A stretch of 64,000 nt of DNA, from positions 1 through 64,000 of the forward strand of contig SBGP01000106.1 in assembly GCA_006226595.1 (NCBI GenBank), read 5' to 3'. Numbering within the stretch: position 1 is the first letter of the stretch; every line of letters begins with the position of its first letter. The stretch comes from Deltaproteobacteria bacterium. GTDB lineage: Bacteria; Myxococcota_A; UBA796; GCA-2862545. The notes beneath the pieces were generated by a model that saw only the letters and a list, made by a program, of their open reading frames with translations, searched no databases and was not told the DNA's origin. The position numbers were made by a program, and so were the translations under genes. This document shows, in pieces, positions 33,659 through 46,571 of the stretch.

Positions 33659-35313
33659 GTGGCCGCTCCTTGGGGGGTTGGGGTTGCAGCGGGCCGCGCC
33701 ATCGAGCGCCGGATCCACCACTGCTGCAGGATGCTAAGCATCGTGTTGACGAAGATGTAGAGCACCAACCCGGACGGGAAGGTGAAGAAGAAGAAGCCGA
33801 AGATCACCGGCATCAGCTTCATCACCCGAGCCTGGGTCGGATCGAGGTTGCCCATCGGAGTGAACTGCTGCTGAAGCAGCATCAGTCCGACGACCGCGAA
33901 CGGCAGCGCGCCGTACGGGTCGACCGAGGACAGGTCCTTCAGGTACAGGAAATCGGTGTGGTAGAGCTGCGGCGCCTGCAGGAGCACGCGGTACAGCGCG
34001 AACCACACGGGCATCTGCAGGATCATCGGGAGACAGCCGCCGAAGGGGTTCACACCCTCCTTCTGGAACAGCTCCATGGTACGGCGGTTCAGCTCTTCAG
34101 GCTGCTCCGCGTACTTCTCCTTGATCTCGGCGAGCTGCGGCTGGATGTCCTGCATCCGCTGCGAGCTCTTGAAGCCCATGTGCGTGAGCGGGAACAGGGC
34201 CGACTTCACGAGCACGGTGAGCGTGATGATCGCGAGGCCCCAGTTGCCGACGTAGCCCTGGAGGAACACGAGCAGCCACAGCAGCGGACCGGCGAACACC
34301 GCGAACCAGCCGTAGTTCTGGAGCACGCCGAGGTCGTCGTGCAGGCGGTCGAGGTTCGCGCGGGTCTTGTCGCCGATGTACAGCTTGAAGGTCTCGGCAT
34401 GGACCTCGCCCGCGGACAGGCTGTTGGCGACCACATAGTGATCGCCCCAGGTCGCGCCCTCGCCTTCGCCGCGCTGCGAGAAGTAGAGCGTGCCCTTCGA
34501 GTCGTCCTCGGGGAGCAGGCCGGTGAGGAAGTAGCGATCCGCGATGCCGAACCACGACACCGGACCCTCGGAGATGCGGTCCTCGACGACGTTGTCGAGG
34601 TTCATCTCGTAGTCCTGGCCACCGTCGACGACGGCGTAGGGCCGAATCTCGTTGTCGTAGTAGCCGGCCTCGGGCGCCATCTCGGCGTGCACACCGATCC
34701 ACGCGGCCTTGTCTGTTGGCCCGGACCAGGAGGTCTCGACCTCGACGTAGCAGGGGCTCGCGTCGCTCTCGGGCACGGCGGTGAAGCTGTGGCGGATGGC
34801 GACGCCGTCTTCGGTGACGCCGGCGAGCACGACCTTGCCGGTCTCGCGGGTCTCGACACCGAAGTGCGGCAGGGCCTCGAGCTCGCCCACACCGACGGCG
34901 GCGATCGCACCCTTGGGGCCGGCCATGGTCAGCGGACCCGGCGGATCGCCGTAGGGGTTCCAGCCACCCGGCATGGCGTCGTAGAACGGCAGGAACGAGA
35001 GCGCCTTGCCCCACAGGGTCTGGATGTCGAGGGGGGCCTCGACCTTCGGCAGCCGCACGTCGTGCATGCCGCCGCCAGCCGTGGAGATCTTCGCCTCGAA
35101 GCCGCACGCGGCGAAGTCGATGTCCTCGACCGGCAGGTGCGCAGTCGACGCGGTGGCGACCGGCTCGGGTGCCGGCGCGATCTCGGGGGTCTCTTCACCG
35201 GCGAGCGCGGGATCCTCGACGGCCTCGGTGCCCTTGAAGGGTCCGAAGGCGGCGATCCACGCGTAGTAGAGACCGAGGGTGAGGAGGATCGCGGTCAGCG
35301 TACGGCGGTCCAT
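33655..35313 (-). CDS. yidC: Membrane protein insertase YidC
   Basis: Inserts and folds inner-membrane proteins, alone or with SecYEG. The 552-residue protein has the Gram-negative layout: an N-terminal helix (ILLTLGLYYAWIAAFG), a linker rich in Pro/Glu/Ala, a large periplasmic beta-domain (about residues 60-330), then the conserved five-helix Oxa1 core starting around QNYGWFAVFAGPLLWLLVF. Core signatures include GCLPMILQMPVWFALYRVL and the TQARVMKLMPVIFGFFFFTFPSGLVLY end. The cytoplasmic C-tail is short. It lies between yidD and jag with overlapping stops and starts. Confidence 0.96.
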   Translation of the reverse strand: MDRRTLTAILLTLGLYYAWIAAFGPFKGTEAVEDPALAGEETPEIAPAPEPVATASTAHLPVEDIDFAACGFEAKISTAGGGMHDVRLPKVEAPLDIQTLWGKALSFLPFYDAMPGGWNPYGDPPGPLTMAGPKGAIAAVGVGELEALPHFGVETRETGKVVLAGVTEDGVAIRHSFTAVPESDASPCYVEVETSWSGPTDKAAWIGVHAEMAPEAGYYDNEIRPYAVVDGGQDYEMNLDNVVEDRISEGPVSWFGIADRYFLTGLLPEDDSKGTLYFSQRGEGEGATWGDHYVVANSLSAGEVHAETFKLYIGDKTRANLDRLHDDLGVLQNYGWFAVFAGPLLWLLVFLQGYVGNWGLAIITLTVLVKSALFPLTHMGFKSSQRMQDIQPQLAEIKEKYAEQPEELNRRTMELFQKEGVNPFGGCLPMILQMPVWFALYRVLLQAPQLYHTDFLYLKDLSSVDPYGALPFAVVGLMLLQQQFTPMGNLDPTQARVMKLMPVIFGFFFFTFPSGLVLYIFVNTMLSILQQWWIRRSMARPAATPTPQGAAT

Positions 35314-35540
35314 CAGCCCTCACTCTTCGGCGGCACGGGGTCGTAGCCACCGGGGTGGAAGGGATGGCAGCTCGCGATGCGCTTCATCGTGAGCCAGGTT
35401 CCGCGCAGTGGTCCGTGCACCGTGATCGCCTCGATTCCGTAGGAGGAACAGGTGGGCTGGAAGCGGCAACTGGGCGGCGTCAGGATCGAGATGTACCGCT
35501 TGTAGAAGCGGATGATTCCGATGAGGAGCGCCTGGATCAC
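35313..35540 (-). CDS. yidD: Membrane protein insertion efficiency factor YidD
   Basis: 75 residues with the complete family pattern: [21 protein letters not shown], then [12 protein letters not shown] and [13 protein letters not shown]. It has an amphipathic N-terminal helix and three conserved Cys. It assists YidC-dependent insertion. The GTG start overlaps the rnpA stop by 4 nt and its stop overlaps the yidC start by 1 nt. Confidence 0.95.
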   Translation of the reverse strand: MIQALLIGIIRFYKRYISILTPPSCRFQPTCSSYGIEAITVHGPLRGTWLTMKRIASCHPFHPGGYDPVPPKSEG

Positions 35541-35905
35541 TTGCTCCGCCCGAGTCGAGCGAAGCTGCGAGCCACCTGCTTCCGGATGGACTCGGCGCCA
35601 GCATCGGCTGCCGAGGGCCAGGCGATGAACACGAGGTCGACCGCGCCGAGCTCCGCCCCCACCCGCTCATGACGGATGGCTTCGCGTAGCCAGCGCTTGA
35701 CCCGGTTCCTCACCACGGCATTGCCCACCTTCCGGGAGACGGTAAGGCCGAAGCGCGGGGCGGCAAGGGCGTTTGGGAGAACGCAGATCCGCAGGTTTTC
35801 CGTGGAAAGACGCTTTCCACGCCGCTGGACCTGCTTGAACTCCACCGAGCGGCGCAGGCGCACCGACTTCGGGAAGTCCCTGCTCGGTGGCCCGGGTTCG
35901 GCCAC
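35537..35905 (-). CDS. rnpA: Ribonuclease P protein component
   Basis: A basic 122-residue protein that helps the RNase P RNA process tRNA 5' ends. The conserved RNR box is present as [13 protein letters not shown], preceded by [13 protein letters not shown]. The start is a GTG, 5 bp after the rpmH stop, and the gene overlaps yidD. The order rpmH-rnpA-yidD-yidC-jag-mnmE is the widely conserved bacterial arrangement beside the origin. Confidence 0.95.
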   Translation of the reverse strand: MAEPGPPSRDFPKSVRLRRSVEFKQVQRRGKRLSTENLRICVLPNALAAPRFGLTVSRKVGNAVVRNRVKRWLREAIRHERVGAELGAVDLVFIAWPSAADAGAESIRKQVARSFARLGRSK

Positions 35906-35910
35906 CGCTC

Positions 35911-36066
35911 CTAGTGCTTCTTGGACGCGATGGTGACGGAGAGGCGCTTGCGGCCCTTGGCCCGACGACGGCGCAGCACGTTCTGGCCTCCGTTGGTCTT
36001 CATCCGAGCACGGAACCCGTGGGTCCGCTTACGCTTCAGGTTGTGCGGCTGGTAGGTGCGCTTCAT
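35911..36066 (-). CDS. rpmH: 50S ribosomal protein L34
   Basis: A 51-residue basic protein that begins [20 protein letters not shown] and ends in the usual Arg/Lys-rich tail, matching bacterial L34. The ATG has GGAGG 5 nt upstream. It is the first gene of the leftward origin-side cluster, with a candidate promoter about 120 bp upstream. Confidence 0.97.
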   Translation of the reverse strand: MKRTYQPHNLKRKRTHGFRARMKTNGGQNVLRRRRAKGRKRLSVTIASKKH

Positions 36067-36575
36067 TTGGGCCTCCGTACTGCCCCGCGCGAGGTCGGCG
36101 AGCGTGCGGTGAGAGTGGCCGGCCGAGCCGGCGCCGTTGAATTGGATGGGCGTACGGGAGCTGACCCGAACGCACGGCGGCCCCAGGTATCCCGCTCAGA
36201 CCCCCCTGGCAAGGGTGTCCTCGACGTGTCCGTGCTCGTCGGGATCCCCGACCAGGCGCACCCGTCGGCTGTCGCGCGCCTCGCGGGGTCCAGGAGCCGT
36301 CGCGATCGCGCGAACACGATCGCCCGTGATCGCGGGGAACGGCCTGCGAGGCGGCGCGACAGGGCTTTCTCGGAGGGGTTGTCTCGCTATGAACCGCTGC
36401 GAGACAGCGCGTTGACGGCGAGAAAACTCCGGTCGTTCCGCGATCCGCGGAGGGGGAAGGCGCGGGCCCTGTCAAGTGGCTTGTCCAACCTCGGGGGGGC
36501 CTGTTAGCGTGCGGAGCCCCCCCAAGCCCCCTGCGCTTATACGAGGACCCGCCTTGTGAGCAGCGCGCGCCCGGG
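36067..36575. other. Divergent intergenic region between rpmH and dnaA, 509 bp
   Basis: This region holds the leaders and promoters of two divergent transcripts. A candidate rpmH promoter is at 36184-36212. For dnaA I see only weak hexamers, such as TTGTCC at 36480 with TTAGCG 17 bp on. No good DnaA boxes and no supported gene were seen. Open frames through it do not match any family. Confidence 0.5.
36184..36212 (-). promoter_or_regulatory. Candidate sigma-70-like promoter for rpmH
   Basis: On the leftward strand TTGCCA is followed after exactly 17 bp by TACCTG, about 120 bp ahead of the rpmH ATG. Both hexamers are imperfect matches to the consensus. Confidence 0.4.
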
Positions 36576-37904
36576 ATGTCGATGGACTCTTCCGAACTCT
36601 GGGATCGCCTCCTCGAGGCCATGCAGCAACGCATCGGTCGCGAAGACGTGGAGATCTGGCTGACGACAGCCAAACCCCTCAAGCTCGAGGGGGACGTGCT
36701 GGGGCTCGAGGTGGCCAATCGCTACTACCGCGACTGGATCACCGACAACTACCTGCCCGACCTCGTCGGCGAGGCCTCCGCGCTCCGCGGACGCCCCACC
36801 CGCGTGGAGCTCGTCACCCAGGATGCCCACGAGGGCGGGGTCGAGGAGCGGGGCAGTGCCGATCAGCCTCGCGCCATCGGCGTGTCCGCCGGGCAGACCT
36901 TCGACAACTTCGTCGTCGGAGAGTGCAACCAGTTCGCGCACGCCGCCGCCCGCGGCGTCGCCGACTCCCCGGCCGAGCAGTACAACCCGCTGTTCGTGTG
37001 GGGCAGCACCGGCCTCGGCAAGACCCACCTGATGCACGCGGTGGCGAACCACATCCTCGCCACCGACCCCTCGGCCCGCATCGTCTACGTGACGGCCGAG
37101 GACTTCATGAACGACATGATCAACTGCCTTCGCTACAAGCGCATGGAGGACTTCCGGAACAAGTACCGGAAGCGAGCCAGCGTCCTGTTGGTGGACGACG
37201 TGCAGTTCCTGTCGGGCAAGGAGCGCACCCAGGTCGAGTTCTTCCACACGTTCAACGCGCTCGTGAACTCCGGTCGCCAGATCGTGCTCACCGCCGATGT
37301 GAACCCGAAGGACATCGACAAGCTCGAGCCCCGCCTGCGCACGCGCTTCGAGGGTGGGCTTCTCGCCGACATCTCGGCACCGGACAAGGAGACGCTGCTC
37401 GCGATCCTCCAGCAGAAGTCCGAGCAGCAGGGCCTGTCGATCCCGAGCGATCTCGCCGACGCCATCGCCCACCAGGTCGAGGGCAACATCCGCGAGCTCG
37501 AGGGCATCCTCAACCGCCTCGCGGCGCTCCACACCTTCTACAACCAGCCGCTGACCCTCGAGTTCGCCCGCGACAAGATGCCGAACATCTTCCGCGCGAG
37601 CCCCGTGGTGCTCACCGTGCCGGCGATCATCGAGGCCGTGGCGCGCTTCCACAGCCTGCGCAGTGCCGACATCACCGGCAGCAAGCGCACGCGTACCCTC
37701 ACGCGCCCGCGGCAGATCGCGATGTTCCTCGCACGTCGCTACACCAGCCTGTCCTTCCCCGAGCTCGGCCGCGAGTTCGGTGGGCGGGACCACTCCACCA
37801 TTCAGTATGGCTTCAAGAAGGTCGCCAAGGAGATCAAGGACGACGCCGATCTGGCCTACAAGATCAAGCTCATCGAAGCGAGTCTCAAGGTCCGTCCGCG
37901 GTAG
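36576..37904 (+). CDS. dnaA: Chromosomal replication initiator protein DnaA
   Basis: The 442-residue initiator has all four domains. Domain I covers residues 1-80. A short linker is followed by the AAA+ domain with Walker A GSTGLGKTH (near 143) and Walker B LLVDDVQF. The C-terminal DNA-binding domain carries the signature GREFGGRDHSTIQYG. It binds the boxes just downstream and opens oriC. The ATG at 36576 is followed by a second ATG two codons later; no strong ribosome site separates the choices. Domain II is unusually short, which makes the whole protein slightly smaller than the E. coli one. Confidence 0.97.
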   Translation: MSMDSSELWDRLLEAMQQRIGREDVEIWLTTAKPLKLEGDVLGLEVANRYYRDWITDNYLPDLVGEASALRGRPTRVELVTQDAHEGGVEERGSADQPRAIGVSAGQTFDNFVVGECNQFAHAAARGVADSPAEQYNPLFVWGSTGLGKTHLMHAVANHILATDPSARIVYVTAEDFMNDMINCLRYKRMEDFRNKYRKRASVLLVDDVQFLSGKERTQVEFFHTFNALVNSGRQIVLTADVNPKDIDKLEPRLRTRFEGGLLADISAPDKETLLAILQQKSEQQGLSIPSDLADAIAHQVEGNIRELEGILNRLAALHTFYNQPLTLEFARDKMPNIFRASPVVLTVPAIIEAVARFHSLRSADITGSKRTRTLTRPRQIAMFLARRYTSLSFPELGREFGGRDHSTIQYGFKKVAKEIKDDADLAYKIKLIEASLKVRPR

Positions 37905-38219
37905 GTCTCCGCACGTCTCCCCGATCCACAGCTTGTGGATGAGTTGGGGAACAACCCTGGGGAGATCCAGGGGACGGATCGGGGAACGCTGCGGGGAAGA
38001 GTTGTGGGCACATCCGAGCCCGCGCGACACCCGGGTGCTCATCCCCAGCTTCGTCCCCTGAGGAAAGCGGTTCGTCCCCTGGATCTATCCACACCGATCT
38101 TCTCGAAAGAACCTCCACTCTCCACGTTACTCACAGCATCCACAGGCCCTACGGCTACGGCGATCCACATCCAGATCCACACTGGGGTGATAGGAAGGGC
38201 CGCCAAAGGAGCAGCACCC
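37905..38219. other. Probable replication origin (oriC) with DnaA boxes
   Basis: The dnaA-dnaN gap contains six sites resembling TTATCCACA: CGATCCACA (37922-37930), TCATCCACA on the reverse strand (37934-37942), CTATCCACA (38085-38093), GCATCCACA (38136-38144), CGATCCACA (38161-38169) and AGATCCACA (38173-38181). The best have one mismatch. The first two form an inverted pair. The least GC-rich stretch, around 38095-38135, is a candidate unwinding region. An AAAGGAG ribosome site for dnaN closes the region. Confidence 0.75.
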
Positions 38220-39332
38220 ATGGACCTCTTCATCGACCGTGACGCACTCGCCAGAGGGCTGGCGCGGGTGCAAGGCATTGTCGAGCGCCGCGGAACCCAC
38301 CCCGTGCTCTCGCACGTGCTGCTGCGGGCCCGAGACGGCTCGCTGCGAGTGACCGCCACGGACACCGAGGTCGCCTACATCGGGGACATCGCCGCCAACG
38401 TCGAGAAGGCTGGCGAGATTGCCGTCGATGCTGCGCACTTCTTCCAGGTGATTCGCACCCTGCCCGACCCGACCGTGCGCCTCACCCTCGGTGGCAGCAG
38501 CCGTCTCGAGGTGACCAGTGGTCGCGCGTTCTTCCGTCTGCCGGGCACAGCGGCCGAGGAGTACCCCTCCCTTCCGGCCTTCGACGCTCGTGGAGCGGTG
38601 ACTGTGGTCGAGCGCGAGCTGCTTCGCCTGGTCGAGCAGACCTCGTTCGCGGTGTCGACCGACGATGGCCGCAGCGGCTTCAACGGAGCGGACATCAAGC
38701 AGATCGAGACCGAGAGCGGTCCGCGCATGCGCTTCATCGCCACCAACGGGCACCGCCTGGCCGTGGCCTCCTCGGACTACGAGGGTGACCTCGCGGTCAC
38801 GCCGCGCATGCTCGTTCCCCGCAAGGCCCTCGCGGTGATGAAGAAGCTGCTCGACAGCGAGGACAGCTCGGTCGAGCTCGCCTTCGGTGACGGGGCGATG
38901 CGGTTGACCCGCGGCGGCGAGACCTTCTGGTTCCGCATGCTCGATGGTGACTTCCCGGCGTGGGAGCAGCTGCCCCGCGGTGGCAAGCAGAACGCCATCG
39001 TCCTCAAGGAAGAGCTGACCTCGACCCTGCGTCGCGTCGCCATCCTCGTCCAGGACAAGGTTCGCGCCGTGAAGTTCGCGTTCACCGACGACGAGCTGCA
39101 GATCCAGGTCCACAACGTCGACCGCGGCGAGGTGAAGGAAGCACTGCCCATCGAGTTCGAGGGCGAGCCCATCACCATCGGCTTCAACGTGAAGTACCTG
39201 GCCGAGATGGTCGGGGCGCTGCGCGGCGACAAGGTGAAGCTGTCGATGGCGCACCCGCTCGGTCCCTGCGAGGTCAGCGACCCCGACAGCGACGACGCGT
39301 TCTTCATCATCATGCCCATGCGGCTGGACTGA
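38220..39332 (+). CDS. dnaN: DNA polymerase III beta sliding clamp
   Basis: The 370-residue clamp dimerises around DNA and tethers the polymerase. The three-fold repeat length is normal. Recognisable stretches are the N-terminal MDLFIDRDALARGLARVQGIV, FIATNGHRLAVA in the middle domain, and the C-terminal IIMPMRLD, which corresponds to the conserved MPMRL end that forms part of the partner-binding pocket. The ATG has AAAGGAG 9 nt upstream. recF follows after 9 bp, as in the standard dnaA-dnaN-recF order. Confidence 0.96.
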   Translation: MDLFIDRDALARGLARVQGIVERRGTHPVLSHVLLRARDGSLRVTATDTEVAYIGDIAANVEKAGEIAVDAAHFFQVIRTLPDPTVRLTLGGSSRLEVTSGRAFFRLPGTAAEEYPSLPAFDARGAVTVVERELLRLVEQTSFAVSTDDGRSGFNGADIKQIETESGPRMRFIATNGHRLAVASSDYEGDLAVTPRMLVPRKALAVMKKLLDSEDSSVELAFGDGAMRLTRGGETFWFRMLDGDFPAWEQLPRGGKQNAIVLKEELTSTLRRVAILVQDKVRAVKFAFTDDELQIQVHNVDRGEVKEALPIEFEGEPITIGFNVKYLAEMVGALRGDKVKLSMAHPLGPCEVSDPDSDDAFFIIMPMRLD

Positions 39333-39341
39333 TAGACCAGC

Positions 39342-43191
<3,850 letters not shown>

Positions 43192-43230
43192 GAAGCTGCC
43201 CTTGTCCGAACTCAACTCAAGGGGGCGCGC

Positions 43231-44175
43231 GTGAGTGTTCGCGAGCTCCTCGACGGCCGGCTCGTCATGGTCACGGGCAAGGGCGGAACCGGAAAGACGA
43301 CCTACGCGGCGGCGCTCGCGGTGGTCGGCGCCGCACAGGGCCAGCGCACGGTCTTCTGCGAGATCGACACCCAGCGTCCGAGCGCGGCGGCCATCTTCGG
43401 AGAGCCGCCTCCGTTCGAGCCGGTGGCGATCACCGACAAGCTGCACGTGTGCAACATCCACTGGGATGGCGCGCTCGTCGCGTACCTCACGCGCATGCTT
43501 CCCTTGCGCCGCCTCGTGAAGGCGGTGCTCGAGAACCAGGTCGTGCAGCGCGTGCTCGACGCCGCGCCCGGCACCCGCGAGGTCGCGTTCCTGTCGCGCA
43601 TCGGCCAGCTGGTCGAGCAGTACGACCTCGTGGTCGTCGACATGCCCGCGTCCGGCCACGCGTTCTCGATGCTCGACATCCTGCGCTCGGCCCTGGACCT
43701 GTTCCAGTCGGGCCCGGTGCGCAAGCGCGCCATCGAGCTCAAGGAGCTGTTCGGCAGCGAGGCCGCGCGCCTCGCGTTCGTTGCCATCCCCGAGGAGATG
43801 GTGGTCAACGAGACCATCGAGACCCACGACCGGATGCAGAAGGCCGACATGTTCGGCGGCAACCCGACCTGCTTCCTCAACCGCGCCACCCTGCCCTCCC
43901 TCTCGGACGACGAGCGCACGCTGCTCAAGCGCCTGTGGGAGAACGAGGCCATCGACGGCATCGGTCGCGAGTACGTGCGCGCCGGGCTGTGGGAGGACCG
44001 CCTCGAGCAGGCGACCGCCGAGTCCAGCGAGCGCCTCGAGGGCGTGTTCGGCGAGCCGCCAGTGATGGTGCCGCCCGCCGCCGCCGGTGGTGTGCCGCGT
44101 CAGGCCGTGGCCGGCGTCGCTGTGCATCTCGCCCGTCAGGTGGGCATCGCTCGGAGGGACCTGCCATGGATCTGA
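43231..44175 (+). CDS. ArsA/Get3-like P-loop ATPase (first of a pair)
   Basis: A 314-residue ATPase of the ArsA family within the SIMIBI class. The deviant Walker A is GKGGTGKTT at residue 16, and the switch-like VVDMPASGHAFSML matches the DTAPTGH region of ArsA. The Cys residues that bind arsenite in true ArsA are not recognisable. Paired ArsA-like ATPases are frequent in myxobacteria and relatives, with unknown roles; a Get3-like membrane-protein or envelope function is possible. GTG start; the gene overlaps its partner by 10 nt, suggesting a complex. Confidence 0.85.
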   Translation: MSVRELLDGRLVMVTGKGGTGKTTYAAALAVVGAAQGQRTVFCEIDTQRPSAAAIFGEPPPFEPVAITDKLHVCNIHWDGALVAYLTRMLPLRRLVKAVLENQVVQRVLDAAPGTREVAFLSRIGQLVEQYDLVVVDMPASGHAFSMLDILRSALDLFQSGPVRKRAIELKELFGSEAARLAFVAIPEEMVVNETIETHDRMQKADMFGGNPTCFLNRATLPSLSDDERTLLKRLWENEAIDGIGREYVRAGLWEDRLEQATAESSERLEGVFGEPPVMVPPAAAGGVPRQAVAGVAVHLARQVGIARRDLPWI

Positions 44176-45314
44176 ACGCCTGGCTGGACTCCACCAACCT
44201 CGTCGTCTGCGTCGGTAGCGGCGGTGTCGGCAAGACCACCACCTCCGCGGCCATCGGCCTTCGCGGCGCGGTGCGCGGACGCAAGGTGATGGTGCTCACC
44301 ATCGACCCGGCGAAGCGCCTCGCGAACAGCCTGGGTCTCAAGCGCTTCTCGGGTGAGGGCCAGCAGATCGACCTCTCGGCGCTGCCCGAGGCGAAGGGCG
44401 AGCTGTGGGCGATGATGCTCGACAGCAAGAGCACCTTCGACAACGTCATCGCGCGGGTGAGCCCCAACGAGGAAGTGCGCGACCGCATCCTCAACAACCG
44501 CCTGTACCGGGTCATGGCCGATACCTTCGCCGGAAGCCAGGAGTACATGGCGACCGAGAAGCTGTACGACATCGTGCACAGCGGCGAGTTCGACCTCGTC
44601 GTGCTCGATACGCCGCCGGTGAAGAACGCCCTGGACTTCCTCGAGAGCCCCGGCCGCATCGTCGACTTCCTCGACGAGCGCGTGTTCGGCTGGCTGCTCG
44701 AGCCCGAGGACAGCCGCGGCCTGTTCGGCATGCGCATCATCTCGGGTGCCGGCGGGGTCGTGTTCAAGCTGCTCGGCCTGGTCATGGGTGCGGAGTTCCT
44801 GAACGACTTCAAGGAGTTCCTCTCGGACTTCAAGGAGCTCTACGACGGCTTCCGCCAGCGGCACGACGCGGTGATGGCCCTGTTCAACCGCGAGGACACC
44901 CAGTTCGTCACCGTGTGCGCGCCGACCGAGTCGAGCGTCGACGTGGCGAGCTTCTTCCAGGACGAGCTCGGCGCCCGCGAGCTTCCGCGGGGTGGCGTGG
45001 TCGTGAACCAGATCCACCGCTGCGAAGACGCGAGCCACGACGCCGAAGGTGCGCTGGGTGCGCCGGCGCGGGAGATGGCGGGCGACCTCGACGAGAAGAC
45101 GGTCAAGCGCCTGCTCGCGCGACTGGGCATGGCCCATCGTCGCCTGCGCGAGCTGTCCGAGGCCGAGCACGCCATGGTCGAGCGGGTGCGTCGCCACGCG
45201 CGCGGCGGCGGCTTCTACCAGGAAGTCCCGCGGCTCGATGACGAGGTCAACGACCTCAAGAGCCTCAACCTCGTCGGCGAGAACCTGTTCGTGGAGAACG
45301 CGGAGGAGCTGTGA
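44166..45314 (+). CDS. ArsA/Get3-like P-loop ATPase (second of a pair)
   Basis: A 382-residue ATPase with the deviant Walker A GSGGVGKTTT near residue 17 and VLDTPPVKNALDFL as the switch region. The hydrophobic stretch VVFKLLGLVMGAEF in the middle may be a substrate or membrane contact, as in Get3-type proteins. It probably forms a heterodimer with the overlapping upstream ATPase. The C-terminal third is strongly charged and helical. No arsenic resistance genes are nearby, so an arsenite pump is unlikely. Confidence 0.85.
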   Translation: MDLNAWLDSTNLVVCVGSGGVGKTTTSAAIGLRGAVRGRKVMVLTIDPAKRLANSLGLKRFSGEGQQIDLSALPEAKGELWAMMLDSKSTFDNVIARVSPNEEVRDRILNNRLYRVMADTFAGSQEYMATEKLYDIVHSGEFDLVVLDTPPVKNALDFLESPGRIVDFLDERVFGWLLEPEDSRGLFGMRIISGAGGVVFKLLGLVMGAEFLNDFKEFLSDFKELYDGFRQRHDAVMALFNREDTQFVTVCAPTESSVDVASFFQDELGARELPRGGVVVNQIHRCEDASHDAEGALGAPAREMAGDLDEKTVKRLLARLGMAHRRLRELSEAEHAMVERVRRHARGGGFYQEVPRLDDEVNDLKSLNLVGENLFVENAEEL

Positions 45315-45913
45315 GGTCTGCCTCCGAGCTGATCCATCCCGAGGATGCCCTCGGCATGCTCCGGGAGTGGGCCGCCGCGGCCCCCCACCCCGTCGAGCTG
45401 CTGGCTCGGGACGAGGCTGACGGCACGCGGGTGCTCGAGTGGCTGCAGATCAGCACGCGGTCGCCTCTCGGCGCGGTCGCCTATCACACCGGCGGCGTGC
45501 TCATCGACGGCTGGCTGCGCGTGCTCGGCGCGGGTGGGCCGATGCGGGCCCTCGACACCTGGAACCACGAGCACGGGCATCCGATCGGCATCCTCGTCGC
45601 CGACGACGCGCTGGGCGGCGTGTTCGCGTGGGCCCGGTCGAACCAGCACATGGCCTACTTCGCTCCGGACACCGCCGAGTGGGAAGACCTCGGCGTCGGG
45701 TACACGGACTGGCTGTTCGGCATGTGCACCGAGCGCTTCGCGGCGTTCTACGAGGACGACCGCACCGACCTGGTCCCCGGACCCGACCAGGCGCTGCTCC
45801 ACTACCCGCCGCTGTTCGCCAACAGTCCGGGTCCGCGTCAGGTCACGCCGGTTCCGATGGCCCAGGTGTGGCACCTGCACCGCAGCTTCGCAGACTTCGC
45901 CGCCGGGCGGTGA
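45311..45913 (+). CDS. DUF2625-family protein
   Basis: A 200-residue soluble protein. The pattern WLRVLGAGGPMRALDTWN followed by ILVADDALGGVFA and YFAPDTAEWEDLGVGYTDWL matches the DUF2625 family, found in many bacteria with unknown function. The GTG start overlaps the ArsA-like gene stop by 4 nt (GTGA), so it is translated with the ATPase pair and may work with it. Confidence 0.82.
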   Translation: MRSASELIHPEDALGMLREWAAAAPHPVELLARDEADGTRVLEWLQISTRSPLGAVAYHTGGVLIDGWLRVLGAGGPMRALDTWNHEHGHPIGILVADDALGGVFAWARSNQHMAYFAPDTAEWEDLGVGYTDWLFGMCTERFAAFYEDDRTDLVPGPDQALLHYPPLFANSPGPRQVTPVPMAQVWHLHRSFADFAAGR

Positions 45914-45916
45914 GGC

Positions 45917-46276
45917 TCAGCGCCAGTGCGTGGGCTTCCCCGCTGGCGGCGCGCAGGGGCTCGTCCCGCTCCCCTCGGCGATCCAGAAGCGTGCTTCGCC
46001 GGAGAGGGCGTGTTCGGGACTGTCCTCGACCAGGGCTTCGAGCCGGGTGAGGCTCGCGGCGATGTCCTCGGGCTTCGTGGCGACGACCCGGTCGAGCAGG
46101 GCGAGTAGCCAGGGGTCGGTGAGCGCTTCGCGGGCGCGGACAACCTCGCGGTGGCAGGACTCGTCACAGTGCAGCGTCGGCCATGGCGCCTCGATATACG
46201 CCGCATCCCAGGCCCGGCAGAAGGTCGAGTCCTCTGCGGGACATGCCAGTGCCAAACCCAGGAACCACGCGATCAT
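45917..46276 (-). CDS. Hypothetical lipoprotein or secreted protein, 119 aa
   Basis: The N-terminus MIAWFLGLALACPAEDS has a signal peptide ending in a plausible lipobox (LALAC, Cys12). Three further Cys residues lie within the first half (FCRAWD, LHCDESC) and could form disulfides. No family recognised. It converges on the DUF2625 gene. Confidence 0.65.
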   Translation of the reverse strand: MIAWFLGLALACPAEDSTFCRAWDAAYIEAPWPTLHCDESCHREVVRAREALTDPWLLALLDRVVATKPEDIAASLTRLEALVEDSPEHALSGEARFWIAEGSGTSPCAPPAGKPTHWR

Positions 46277-46306
46277 GCCCCAGTCTACCCGACGTCGGAC
46301 CGGGAA

Positions 46307-46528
46307 TCAGCGCGCGTCCAGCGACGCGCGACACAGGGCTTCGACGAACACCAGGTTCTCGGGCCAGGCCTCGGGTGTGACGCGAGGCGCGTCGTCACGG
46401 CGCTCCCACAGACACTGGGTGCCATCGACGTAGCGCACGCTGTCCCATGGAATCGCGAGGGAAGCGGTGACGCAGGGACCCTGGCGCTCGAGGCCGAGAG
46501 CGGGCGCGAGGACTTCCTCGATCAGCAC
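46307..46528 (-). pseudogene. Truncated tandem duplicate of the downstream-strand neighbour (46572-47123)
   Basis: The 73 codons align with the C-terminal part of the adjacent same-strand gene: QPNVLIEEVLAPALGLERQGPC here against RPSVFLEQTLGAMV with GPC there. Both then have a second Cys (TQC versus HTC) and an EALC or DALC near the end. The copy has no signal peptide, and the homologous reading continues upstream of the GTG without a start, to within 45 bp of the neighbour's stop. It is best read as a remnant of a tandem duplication; a short independent gene from the GTG is the alternative. Confidence 0.5.
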
Positions 46529-46571
46529 GTTGGGCTGGCGAAACGCGAGACCGCGAGCCAGCGCCCCCGGG

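Noticed and set aside
36411-36440. dnaA promoter at TTGACG
   Set aside because: No acceptable -10 hexamer lies 16-18 bp downstream.
43231-45314. Arsenic resistance operon
   Set aside because: No arsB, arsC, arsR or arsenite Cys sites; the ATPases are only family relatives.
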